Source: Butyricicoccus pullicaecorum (GTDB lineage Bacteria > Bacillota > Clostridia > Oscillospirales > Butyricicoccaceae). Taken from it: DNA of 64,000 bases. The stretch is from positions 62,001 to 126,000 of the forward strand of contig JAGZIY010000003.1 of NCBI GenBank assembly GCA_018365995.1. The letters are read 5' to 3'. The notes under the pieces are model-generated. The model had not been told where the DNA came from. It was given only the letters and a program-made list of their open reading frames with translations, and ran no database searches. How positions within the stretch are numbered: position 1 is the stretch's first letter; every line of letters begins with the position of its first letter. The translations under genes were made by a program, and so were the position numbers. Shown here in pieces: positions 25,015 to 33,605 of this stretch.

Positions 25015-25938
25015 TTATAGGGATTGTAAAAATTCTTCTGCGAATTTGGAAGCGGTTGCACCATCTGCCGCTGCGGTAATGATTTGACGCAGTGGCTTTT
25101 GGCGGACATCACCAACAGCGAACACACCGGAGATATTGGTACGTGTTGTTTCGTCGGCGATGATATAGCCTTGTGCATCACAGGAAACCTGCTCGGAAAT
25201 GAGCGAGGTATCCGGAATCCGTCCGATTGCAACAAATAGACCGTCACAGGCAAGAGAGGAGTGCTCTCCGGTTACGCGGTCGGTCATCTGAATACCGCTC
25301 AAATGCCCGTCCGTCGCTTCCAGACTATCAATTTGCTTGTTCCACATGAATTCCAGATTTTTTGCATTTTCGAGTGGGGCAAGGTAACTCTGGGTCGCAC
25401 GCAGGGAGTCGCGGCGATGTACCAGATAGACCTTTTTACAGACTTTGGAGAGTGTCAGTGCGTCCTCAGCAGCAGAATTACCACCGCCTGCAACAACGAC
25501 TGTCTTATCACGAAAGAACATGCCATCACAGGTTGCACAGTAAGAAACGCCGCGTCCGCGCAGAGCATCTTCATTAGGGAGTCCCAGCATACGGGGAGAC
25601 GCACCTGTTGCAAGCATGACCGCCTTACCCAAGAAAGTACCAGCGCTTGTGACAATTTGTTTAGGCTGTGCAGTTAGATCCATGCTAGTTACCTCTGCAT
25701 ACTCAGTTACTGCACCAAACCGTTCTGCGCCACGCTGCATGCGCTCTGCAAGCGCAAAGCCATCGATTCCTTCGTCAAAACCGGGATAGTTGTCAACATG
25801 CGCGGTGGTTGCCATTTGTCCACCCGCAGACAGCTTTTCCAAAACCAAAGTGCGCAGTCCGGCACGAACACAATAGAGTGCTGCCGTATAGCCGCCCGGA
25901 CCGCCACCGATAATTACAACATCATAAAGCTGATCCAT
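25015..25938 (-). CDS. trxB: Thioredoxin-disulfide reductase
   Basis: 307 residues. The FAD-binding motif GGGPGGYTAALYC is at 11-23, the redox pair Cys134-Ala-Thr-Cys137 (CATCDG) follows, then the NAD(P)H loop VVAGGGNSAAEDAL and the C-terminal FAVGDVRQKPLRQIITAAADGA. The NADP loop reads HRRDSLRATQ, with the HRR typical for NADPH. It reduces thioredoxin; the thioredoxin gene lies just upstream in the same unit (21 nt). Start ATG at 25938 after GGAGGCG. Confidence 0.96.
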   Translation of the reverse strand: MDQLYDVVIIGGGPGGYTAALYCVRAGLRTLVLEKLSAGGQMATTAHVDNYPGFDEGIDGFALAERMQRGAERFGAVTEYAEVTSMDLTAQPKQIVTSAGTFLGKAVMLATGASPRMLGLPNEDALRGRGVSYCATCDGMFFRDKTVVVAGGGNSAAEDALTLSKVCKKVYLVHRRDSLRATQSYLAPLENAKNLEFMWNKQIDSLEATDGHLSGIQMTDRVTGEHSSLACDGLFVAIGRIPDTSLISEQVSCDAQGYIIADETTRTNISGVFAVGDVRQKPLRQIITAAADGATASKFAEEFLQSL

Positions 25939-25959
25939 AAAAAGTACGCCTCCTATTAT

Positions 25960-26271
25960 TTAGCCACGCTGGGACGCAATCCAATCTTCGAGCTGTGCCT
26001 GAGAACTGGGGGCAATCAGTTTTTCCCCGTGATTACCATTCTGGAATAGGTAAAAGGTGGGAATGACTTCAACTCCAAAGCGCTCTGCAAGTTCTGGCTG
26101 ATCATCAGTATTGATGGTTGCGATGATGACATCACTCTTACCGTCCATACGGTGCAGGACAGGTTCGATGCGGCGGCAGTATACGCACCATGGCGCGGAA
26201 AATTCAACGAGAACAGGCTGCTGTGCCTGCAACACTTCTTTGTCAAAATTTTCAGTGGTTAATGTTATCAT
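25960..26271 (-). CDS. trxA: Thioredoxin with atypical CVYC active site
   Basis: 103 residues. A thioredoxin fold with active site WCVYC (Cys29, Cys32) instead of WCGPC, and a cis-Pro in VEVIPTFYLF. The start ATG 26271 is set by AGGAGGT; a longer frame upstream has no ribosome binding site. It is the first gene of a two-gene unit with thioredoxin reductase. Replacing Gly-Pro between the cysteines is expected to change redox potential and partner choice, but the pairing with trxB argues it is a genuine electron carrier. Confidence 0.92.
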   Translation of the reverse strand: MITLTTENFDKEVLQAQQPVLVEFSAPWCVYCRRIEPVLHRMDGKSDVIIATINTDDQPELAERFGVEVIPTFYLFQNGNHGEKLIAPSSQAQLEDWIASQRG

Positions 26272-26368
26272 AATGAGAATACCTCCTGTGTATTTGTTTT
26301 GTATGAATGTAGTATACCATATTTTTTTGAAAATAGCTGTAACTAAATCACACAAATTTAGTATAAAT

Positions 26369-26914
26369 TTAGAAGTGGTTTTTGCGATTAAAAAAATCGG
26401 CAGTCAGTTCCAAAATTGCATTGATTATCAGGCTGATACCAAAGAAACGAATGACAAGGCGGGTTACGCCAAAGGGGTTCATGAGTATAATGGCGCCAAG
26501 AATCAGCGGAGCCAAGGTAGAAAGCAGGAAGGGGATGCGTGCAGGACTGTGCATCTGAAAGGAGTCGATGACAAATGGGATTTTGGCAAAGCCCCAAAGA
26601 AATAGCAAGATCCCGAGTGTAAGAGGTAAAAACGACAGGACAAAGTGCGGGAAAAATAGGATAAAGAGTCCGGCAATCAAGAGAAAGATGCCAAGGAATT
26701 GGTCACCTTGAGAAACATAGCCATGTTTTTTATTGCGCACATAGCGTATAAGCCGACCAGCAGCATATAGGAGTGCACTTGCTGCGAGTGCCAAGCAGAA
26801 CAGTTTTCCGCTCATGTCCGGAAAGCGAATGAAAAAGATGCCCAGTACCAGAGACAGCAAAGCGGTTAGAAGCGTACCTTGGCGATTGGAGTCGCCTGAA
26901 AAGAATATAAACAT
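26369..26914 (-). CDS. DUF308/HdeD-like membrane protein
   Basis: 181 residues with six predicted membrane segments arranged as three pairs, as in HdeD-family proteins. Repeating motifs (LGIFFIRFP, AGLFILFFPHF, LGAIILMNPFG) show the internal repeat of DUF308. Start ATG 26914 after AAAGGAG. In enterobacteria HdeD helps acid resistance; the role in Clostridia is not established. Monocistronic, on the minus strand upstream of trxA but with its own ribosome binding site. Confidence 0.8.
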   Translation of the reverse strand: MFIFFSGDSNRQGTLLTALLSLVLGIFFIRFPDMSGKLFCLALAASALLYAAGRLIRYVRNKKHGYVSQGDQFLGIFLLIAGLFILFFPHFVLSFLPLTLGILLFLWGFAKIPFVIDSFQMHSPARIPFLLSTLAPLILGAIILMNPFGVTRLVIRFFGISLIINAILELTADFFNRKNHF

Positions 26915-27096
26915 AAGAAAAATCTCCTTTAATATATGATTTCATTCTAGCACAGTCTGGGTATAAACACAACGATATTCCGATTTGGGCAGACTGACCA
27001 GAGAGAAAGAAAAAAAGATAAAAAGTTTGTCCGCTTTGCGGCTTTTCGTCTGGGAGGGAATCGTGTATGCTAGGATAGCTAGAGGGGGAATTTATT

Positions 27097-28452
27097 ATGA
27101 CAAAGTCTATGACACAAGGCGGACCGGCACGCCTTATTTTTTTGTTTGCACTGCCGTTATTAGGGGGGAACTTATTTCAGCAATTTTATAATATGATGGA
27201 CGCATTGATTGTTGGCAATATCCTTGGTGAAAATGCACTGGCAGCAGTTGGGTGTACCGGCAGTATCATGTTCCTGATTATTGGATTTGTACAAGGCATG
27301 ACATCAGGACTGTCCATTGTGACAGCTCGGCATTTTGGTGCAAATGATTTGACCTACGTGCGGCGCAGCTTTGCGGCGAATATTGTGATTGGTACAGTGG
27401 TCACGGTGGTTCTAACAATGTTTGCGGTTCCGTTTGCACGTCCGATTTTGCGTCTGATGAAAACACCGGCGATTATCTTAGAGGATGCGTATTCTTATAT
27501 TGTTATTATTTACGCAGGTATATTCGCGGCTATGCTGTTTAATGTGCTGTCTAACGTTTTGCGTGCATTGGGTGATAGCCGCACGCCGCTGCTGTTTTTG
27601 ATTATCTCCAGTATCTTAAATGTTGTGTTGGATATTGTTTTAATTCGATATACGCGCATGGGGGTCAGTGGTGCGGCAGTAGCAACTGTCATTTCACAGA
27701 TTATCTCTGGTGTGCTGTGTGTTTTGTACATCAAAAAGAAATTTCCAATTCTACATTTGAAAAAGGAAGATTTTCATTTGACAAAAGGCGAAATCAGCCA
27801 GCACCTTTTGGTAGGGCTTCCAATGGGCTTTCAGGCATCTATCATCGGTATTGGCGTAATTATCCTGCAAATTGTGCTCAATCAACAGGGAGAGCAGGCA
27901 GTTGCGGCATATACAGCTGCCCAAAAAATAGAACAATTGATGGTTTCCCCATTGAATTGCTTCGGTATGACGATGGCAACCTATACAGCACAGAATTACG
28001 GAGCTGGAAAAATTGAGCGTATTCGCATGGGGGTACACCGCTGTATGGCAATGTCTCTCGGTTATACAGCGGTGATTACGTTGATTGCGGTGACGGCTGG
28101 AGCAAGATTGGTGCAGCTATTTGGGTTTGATAATCCAGAGATTATCGGTTTGGCATCTACTTATTTACATTCGACAAGTATGTTTTATTGGACGCTGTCG
28201 CTGCTCTTTATTCTACGTTATACTTTGCAGGGAGTTGGGCAGAGTATTGTACCGACCATTGCAGGTGTTATGGAGTTGGTCATGCGTGCGGTGGGATGCG
28301 CGGCTTTAGCAGCACCATTCGGATTTACAGGCATCTGTATTGCGTATGCACTGGCGTGGCCGGGTTCGTTGTGCCCGCTTGTGATTTCTTACGTTTTTAC
28401 CATGCGGCGCATGAGAAAAAATATGGAGATTTCTAAAAGAACAGAGATTTGA
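27097..28452 (+). CDS. MATE family efflux transporter
   Basis: 451 residues, 12 predicted spans in two six-helix halves. The MATE N-terminus is clear: GGPARLIFLFALPLLGGNLFQQFYNMMDALIVG, and FNVLSNVLRALGDSRTPL marks the TM4-5 region. These are Na+ or H+ driven drug and cation exporters. Start ATG after AGAGGGGG. No regulator adjacent. Substrate unknown. Confidence 0.94.
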   Translation: MTKSMTQGGPARLIFLFALPLLGGNLFQQFYNMMDALIVGNILGENALAAVGCTGSIMFLIIGFVQGMTSGLSIVTARHFGANDLTYVRRSFAANIVIGTVVTVVLTMFAVPFARPILRLMKTPAIILEDAYSYIVIIYAGIFAAMLFNVLSNVLRALGDSRTPLLFLIISSILNVVLDIVLIRYTRMGVSGAAVATVISQIISGVLCVLYIKKKFPILHLKKEDFHLTKGEISQHLLVGLPMGFQASIIGIGVIILQIVLNQQGEQAVAAYTAAQKIEQLMVSPLNCFGMTMATYTAQNYGAGKIERIRMGVHRCMAMSLGYTAVITLIAVTAGARLVQLFGFDNPEIIGLASTYLHSTSMFYWTLSLLFILRYTLQGVGQSIVPTIAGVMELVMRAVGCAALAAPFGFTGICIAYALAWPGSLCPLVISYVFTMRRMRKNMEISKRTEI

Positions 28453-28968
28453 TAGCTTTCATATTCTATTATTTATAATAAAACATGAGGAACATCTGAA
28501 CGGCATCGGACGTATCACGAAGTAAAACGGTTTACAAAATGGAGACGGAAACGCAGAGGAATAAAAGATAAAATATATAGAAAACAGGGCAAATTGAAAG
28601 TGTGCGGGCAGATGAAGTTCGGAATGTTGGTTGTATAGTATCTGCGTAAATATTGCAAAAAATGCGGAAATAATAGAGAAATAGCACAAAATATGATTTG
28701 CAATATTTGGTATATTTGGAAAAACAAGAATGGATGAAGCCTATGTGCCTCAGCCGTTTTTTGTTTTATATTGTATAGTTGTTAGCACATGGAATGATTT
28801 GTTGTTTCACAAATATAGTTATCGGATAATATAGGGAATGTGTATATAAAAGACCTAATAATAATATGCTCTCATAAATTGGAAAATAGGGGATTGCATT
28901 GTGAGAAAATATATAGTAATATCGAGATATACTCTTTGAGAAAAAGGAAAAGGGAAGGTATTTTCGGT
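28453..28968. other. Long AT-rich gap upstream of the PL8 lyase
   Basis: About 516 bp without a credible gene. It holds a perfect 12-bp inverted repeat, AAATATTGCAAA (28648-28659) and TTTGCAATATTT (28697-28708), 37 bp apart, which may be a protein-binding site or a weak hairpin. Several TATAAT-like boxes occur; I cannot pick the PL8 promoter. The remaining sequence shows nothing I recognise. Confidence 0.5.
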
Positions 28969-31554
28969 ATGAAAAAGTTTGTTTCTGGTGTTTTGCTCTC
29001 ATCAATTCTTTTGAATAGTGGTGCGATGCCTGCTCTGGCAGCTGCCTCCTCCAGTCAAACTGTTTCTGTTAAGGAAACGAAGAATGCGTCTGAGGTGCTG
29101 ATTCGAAATTATGTACAGTATCTGGCTGGCAATGCGCATATGAATCAAAATGCAGATGTCAAGTCCAAACTTGATGCAATTGATAAGAATGCTGAAAAAG
29201 CGCTTGCGGCATATCAGGGGATCAAGAATCCATATCAGATGTTTGCAGGTGAGCAGTTTGATATGCGTGATGAAAAAACAGTTCAGGCAACACCTGTTAC
29301 TTCAGACGCGTTCTATAAGAACTCACAGTCATTCTATGATATGGCACTTGCCTATGCAACAAGTGGCTCGAAATATTATAAAAATGCAGAATTACAGCAA
29401 AAACTAATCGAAGCAATTGGTGCATTTTATCAGGTGTATCAGAAGCATATGAGTTATAAGGATAAGGATGGAAAGCTGTTTGGCAACTGGTGGAACTGGG
29501 AAATCGGTGTACCGACCAAGATGACTGCGGTTCTGGCACTCATGCAAGAGGAAATACAGAAAAATGATCCCAGTCTGATTCCGAACTTTGTAAAGTGCTT
29601 TGATAATAATTTGCGAAACGGAAAAAATGGGGATGTTGCTCTGACATCGGCGATGCACACAGGCACAAACCTGATCGACATTACCACAAACCGCATCATT
29701 CAGGGCGCACTGATTCAGGATACCAAGCGTATTGAGAAGTCTGTTCAGGATATGCTGACTGTTTTCAAAACCATAGACCCTTATCATATTGTCAATAACA
29801 ATACCGATGGGGTCTATGCAGATGGCTCTTTTATTCAGCATCATCGCGTTGCCTATACAGGCTCTTATGGCAAGCTGATGCTTCAAAAGGCAGTATCTTC
29901 TCTTTATATTTTGCAGGATACCACATGGCAGCCAAAGGAGCAGGTTGCAACCATTGAAGGTTGGATTTATAATAGCTTTCTGCCGCTTATTCATGAAGGC
30001 TATATGTCTGAAGTGGTAAAGGGGCGTGCGGTTTCCCGTACAAACACCGGATATTCGGATACCGCTGGTGTTGTGGAAGCAATGACTCTGCTTACAACCT
30101 TTCTGCCGCAGGAAAACAGCAAAAAGATGAAGCAGCAAATCAAGTATTTTGTAGATTCCATGCCCGTTCCATTTTCGGCAGCCTCGCTGACCTTGCCTGC
30201 GATTGCACCCTATACCGAAATTATGAAGGACGAAACCGTTCAGCCAGCAAATGCGGTTCCGAATGGAAGTGTTGTATTTAATGCGATGGATCGTAATTTT
30301 CAACGTGCGGATGGTTTTACCTTCGCACTTTCCCGAAGCTCTGATCGTATTGCAAAATATGAATATATGAGCGGAGAAAATCTGAAACCATGGTTTCAGG
30401 GCGACGGCGCGTTCTATCTGTATCTGTCAGGGGTCGATCAGACCAAGCAGTATGGCATCGATTATTTCTCGACTGTTGACCCATACCGACTTCCGGGCAC
30501 AACGGTTCCGAAGGAGGAACGCAAGACCATTATGGAGCTGTATGATGGCAGTCAGTTCTATCCCAAATATACTGCAAGCAGCGTAGAACAGAATGACTAT
30601 GTATATTTCCCGGTTGGAACCAATACATTTTCTGGAAGCGTTGTGCTCAAGGACGCGGGTGTGAGCATGGCAGGAATGCAGCTCGGCGATGACAATGGTT
30701 ATGCTGCGAAGAAAGCCGGAAAGCTGCCAGAAGACTTTGTTGCATACAAGAACGCAACGGGCAACAAGTCATGGTTTATGATGGAAGATAAGATTGTGTT
30801 TATGGGTTCTGGAATTGGAGATGCAAACCAGCGTGAGGTGACAACAACGATTGATAACCGTATGATGTCGCCTGATGCCAAGGTCACAGTCAGCGCACAG
30901 GGGCGTGACGGCAAGCCGATTGCTGTTAAGGAAGGTGCTTTTGATCTCCAGTGGCTGAGCTATCAAGATGATAGTATTCAGGCGAAGGTGGGATACTACT
31001 TCCCAGAAAGCAAAAAGATTCAAATCAAGACCCCGACCGTACAGGGAGAACAGAAGAATGTTCGCAATGTTGCAGGGCAAAAGGCATATCCGGTCACAAA
31101 GAAATATTTTACCATGACTTATGAGCATGGAAAGACGGCTGAAGATGAATATAGCTATGTGATTTTGCCGAATGCAACTGCGGAGACTATGAAGCAGTAT
31201 GCGGCAAAACCAGATGTTAAGATTTTGGAGAACTCTAAGAACATCCATGCGGTACAGGATACCGAGGGACAAATCACAGCAGTGAATTTCTTTGCCGCAG
31301 GAAAGACGGCTGGTATACAGGCAGCAAATCCTGCTTGTGTGCTCATGAAGAAGGCTGATGGGAAGATTACCATTGCATTGTCCGATCCGCTTTTCCGTCA
31401 GGATCAGATTGATCTTGTTTTGGATATTCCAAATGCCAAGGTCATCACAAAAGATGAAAAGATTCAGGCAGTCTGCAACAAGGAGCAGGTGGAACTGAAG
31501 TTTAATACCAAGCAGCTGTATGGCAAGACTTTGGAAATTACTTTGCAGGCATAA
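28969..31554 (+). CDS. Secreted polysaccharide lyase family 8 (hyaluronate/chondroitin lyase-like)
   Basis: 861 residues. A Sec signal peptide (MKKFVSGVLLSSILL..., cleavage near ALAAAS) precedes an alpha-toroid domain (about 60-390), a central beta-sandwich and C-terminal beta domains, as in PL8. Catalytic set by comparison with streptococcal hyaluronate lyase: Asn234 (TGTNLID), His291 and Tyr300 (GSFIQHHRVAYTGSYG, same spacing of nine), Arg353 and Arg357 (GRAVSR). The aromatic patch NWWNWEIGVP is present. No LPXTG or repeat anchor, so it is probably released. It would cleave uronic-acid polysaccharides by beta-elimination; exact substrate (hyaluronan, chondroitin, xanthan) is open. No uptake or GAG-utilisation genes sit beside it. 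Start ATG after AAAAGGGAAGG. Confidence 0.92.
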   Translation: MKKFVSGVLLSSILLNSGAMPALAAASSSQTVSVKETKNASEVLIRNYVQYLAGNAHMNQNADVKSKLDAIDKNAEKALAAYQGIKNPYQMFAGEQFDMRDEKTVQATPVTSDAFYKNSQSFYDMALAYATSGSKYYKNAELQQKLIEAIGAFYQVYQKHMSYKDKDGKLFGNWWNWEIGVPTKMTAVLALMQEEIQKNDPSLIPNFVKCFDNNLRNGKNGDVALTSAMHTGTNLIDITTNRIIQGALIQDTKRIEKSVQDMLTVFKTIDPYHIVNNNTDGVYADGSFIQHHRVAYTGSYGKLMLQKAVSSLYILQDTTWQPKEQVATIEGWIYNSFLPLIHEGYMSEVVKGRAVSRTNTGYSDTAGVVEAMTLLTTFLPQENSKKMKQQIKYFVDSMPVPFSAASLTLPAIAPYTEIMKDETVQPANAVPNGSVVFNAMDRNFQRADGFTFALSRSSDRIAKYEYMSGENLKPWFQGDGAFYLYLSGVDQTKQYGIDYFSTVDPYRLPGTTVPKEERKTIMELYDGSQFYPKYTASSVEQNDYVYFPVGTNTFSGSVVLKDAGVSMAGMQLGDDNGYAAKKAGKLPEDFVAYKNATGNKSWFMMEDKIVFMGSGIGDANQREVTTTIDNRMMSPDAKVTVSAQGRDGKPIAVKEGAFDLQWLSYQDDSIQAKVGYYFPESKKIQIKTPTVQGEQKNVRNVAGQKAYPVTKKYFTMTYEHGKTAEDEYSYVILPNATAETMKQYAAKPDVKILENSKNIHAVQDTEGQITAVNFFAAGKTAGIQAANPACVLMKKADGKITIALSDPLFRQDQIDLVLDIPNAKVITKDEKIQAVCNKEQVELKFNTKQLYGKTLEITLQA

Positions 31555-31585
31555 GCACAATGGGATATTATTGGAAATGATTGAT

Positions 31586-31618
31586 AAAGGGCATGACCGG
31601 ATAGCGGCCATGCCCTTT
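31586..31618. terminator. Terminator hairpin between convergent genes
   Basis: AAAGGGCATG (31586-31595) pairs perfectly with CATGCCCTTT (31609-31618), between the PL8 gene and the minus-strand lipoprotein gene. Confidence 0.75.
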
Positions 31619-31664
31619 GTGCTGCGGGAAAAGAAAATATATGGCTGTATACAGCCAAATGCTC

Positions 31665-32663
31665 TTACTGAGGATTGGATGTAGAATTGCTGTTATCTTC
31701 AGAGCTGCTTTCACTGTTATCAGGCGTTTCATCCTGAAAGTATGTAGGCGCTTGTGTTTCTGTTGGTTTGGGTGAAGGGGAATATGATGCCCAATTATTT
31801 TTGGATTTGCTTATTTTATACTTACGTATACGTATGAATATCAATATAAACACTACGGTGAACACAATCAGGACAAATGGCCAGATGCTTGCCAAAGCAA
31901 TCAGTAGTGCCTGAATAAAGTGAATGAATCCATAGGTGCCCTCTGTAAAAGCACGTTTCATATCAGAACCAAACGCCATGGTTTCAGGTATCGTGGAGAG
32001 TGTATGCACCTCGTTGACATGCAGCTCAATGGTTGAAAAATTTACAAGGCTGTCATATTTGTTTAGTGTTCCTGTAAGGGTGTCGATTTCGGACTGCACC
32101 TCTGCAAGGGCATTTTCCAACGCAATGATATCCTCCATTTTGGTTGCTTTTTGAAGCAGCGATAACAGACGTTCCTGCTTAATTTTTTGTGCCTTTAGGC
32201 GATTTTCACGGTCAAAATAGAGTTCGCTGATATCCTGAAGGTCTTCGCTTTTGTGTGTAACCGTACAAAGAGAACCGACTTGGCTTAAAAAGCTGGCATA
32301 TTGATTTTGTGGGATACGCAGGGTATAAGAGACAGAACGGCTGCCGATTTCGCCAGATTGATTACTGTGCTCAATATAGCCCTGCAAGCGCTTGACCAGA
32401 GATTCAATTTCGGAAATGGTTTGGGGGAACTCAGTGGTTTCTGCGGACACACTTGCGGTATAGATAAGCTTTGTGTTTGGACGTTGTGCATCATCTTCTG
32501 GCAGGGGTTCGGGGGCGGACACGGATGCGGAGGGAGAAAAGCCAACAGACGCATCGTTGGAGGCGCTTTCTGATATGCTTTTCGAGCCGCCGCCACATCC
32601 GGTAAAAAGCGCTGAAATGAGACTCGTATACAATAAAAGTGCACATAATTTATACTTTTTCAT
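31665..32663 (-). CDS. DUF4349-type lipoprotein
   Basis: 332 residues. Signal peptide with lipobox (ALFTGCGGG), then a Ser/Pro-rich linker (about 25-65), a beta plus coiled-coil region (RVSYTLRIP-type segment and heptads around KLKAQKIKQERLLSLL), a C-terminal membrane helix (about 255-280) and a polar Ser/Asn tail. This is the DUF4349 layout. The start ATG 32663 follows GAGGTGCAGG. Function unknown; such proteins sit on the outside of the membrane with a coiled-coil stalk. Single gene. Confidence 0.82.
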   Translation of the reverse strand: MKKYKLCALLLYTSLISALFTGCGGGSKSISESASNDASVGFSPSASVSAPEPLPEDDAQRPNTKLIYTASVSAETTEFPQTISEIESLVKRLQGYIEHSNQSGEIGSRSVSYTLRIPQNQYASFLSQVGSLCTVTHKSEDLQDISELYFDRENRLKAQKIKQERLLSLLQKATKMEDIIALENALAEVQSEIDTLTGTLNKYDSLVNFSTIELHVNEVHTLSTIPETMAFGSDMKRAFTEGTYGFIHFIQALLIALASIWPFVLIVFTVVFILIFIRIRKYKISKSKNNWASYSPSPKPTETQAPTYFQDETPDNSESSSEDNSNSTSNPQ

Positions 32664-32750
32664 AACCTGCACCTCACTTTTCGCGTTGACCAAGAATTTG
32701 ATTTTATTCTATCATTTCGCCCAAGCTGATGCAAGTATTTCTGCATATTT

Positions 32751-33110
32751 TTACTTTTTTGTAAACAGTTCACGCAAACCAATCCAAAGCAAAAGAATCC
32801 CAAATCCACGGCGAATGAGGGATAAATCCAAGTGTGCTGCCAGATAACAGCCAAGGATAGAAAGCGGAATTCCAGAAATGATGCAGAACTTGACAGCGCT
32901 GTTGTCAATGAGTTTGTTTTTCCAGTGGCTGAACAGCGCAGGGGGAGCACACGCCAGAAAATACATCAGATTCATGCCGGCGGCTTGACGTTGTGAGATG
33001 TCCATAACGCAGGTGAGCCAGAGCATGAGCAAAGAGCCGCCCCCGATTCCAAAACCGGACAGGATACCAGTCAATAAGCCAATCAGGACTGCGAAGAGAA
33101 AAGGTATCAT
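32751..33110 (-). CDS. TSUP (TauE/SafE) transporter, second half-size subunit
   Basis: 119 residues, four predicted membrane segments: half of a normal TSUP carrier (about 250 residues). The glycine-rich TSUP signature is present near the N-terminus (GILSGFGIGGGSLLML). Its start overlaps the stop of the upstream half gene by 4 nt (ATGA). The two halves probably form a heterodimer equivalent to a full carrier, or each dimerises. Substrate likely a sulfur-containing or organic anion by family. Complete on both ends, so not a broken gene. Confidence 0.85.
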   Translation of the reverse strand: MIPFLFAVLIGLLTGILSGFGIGGGSLLMLWLTCVMDISQRQAAGMNLMYFLACAPPALFSHWKNKLIDNSAVKFCIISGIPLSILGCYLAAHLDLSLIRRGFGILLLWIGLRELFTKK

Positions 33111-33466
33111 AATAATAGCACCGCCCGAATTCCGCCATAGAGAATGAGTAAACCAAATGCTCGTCGGAGCCAGAGCATTTTCACGTTTTTGAAGATACGT
33201 CCGGCAATCAGTCCGCCAATTGTACCACCGATTAGGTAGGGGATCGCCTGCCTGATGGGGAGTGCACCGTTTTGATAGTAGAGAATAACAGAAATGATGG
33301 ACAAAGGAAAAATGATTGCAACAGATGTCGCAAACGCTTTTCGCTCAGAAAGACCACACCAGCGGGATAGCAAGGGAACCAGAAATAGTCCGCCGCCTGC
33401 CCCAAAGAGACCGTTGGTCAGTCCTGCAAGCGCACCTGTGCAGAGAAACTGATATTTTTTAGCCAT
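33107..33466 (-). CDS. TSUP (TauE/SafE) transporter, first half-size subunit
   Basis: 119 residues from the ATG at 33466 (GGAGGGTTTTCTTT upstream); a longer frame lacks a ribosome binding site. Four predicted membrane segments and the TSUP motif GLTNGLFGAGGGLFLVPLL. Its stop overlaps the next half gene's start. The pair aligns as N- and C-type halves of the symmetric TSUP fold. Expressed as a two-gene unit downstream of or beside prfB, which is on the same strand. Confidence 0.85.
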   Translation of the reverse strand: MAKKYQFLCTGALAGLTNGLFGAGGGLFLVPLLSRWCGLSERKAFATSVAIIFPLSIISVILYYQNGALPIRQAIPYLIGGTIGGLIAGRIFKNVKMLWLRRAFGLLILYGGIRAVLLL

Positions 33467-33605
33467 AAAGAAAACCCTCCGCGCATAGTATGCACAGAGG
33501 GAGAAAAAGTATGTCCAAGTTTGGAAGAAAGAAGAATACAATGTGTCGAAAAAGACACTCTGCCATTTTATTTTTTGTGGAAGTCAGAGAGGGGAAAGTG
33601 AAGGA

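Noticed and set aside
29404..30303. 299-residue minus-strand frame inside the PL8 lyase gene
   Set aside because: Runs through the catalytic region of the lyase; no recognisable domain.
32751..33466. Frameshifted single TSUP gene
   Set aside because: Both halves have their own start region and the overlap is a clean ATGA; each half is a complete four-helix unit, so a genuine split is more likely.
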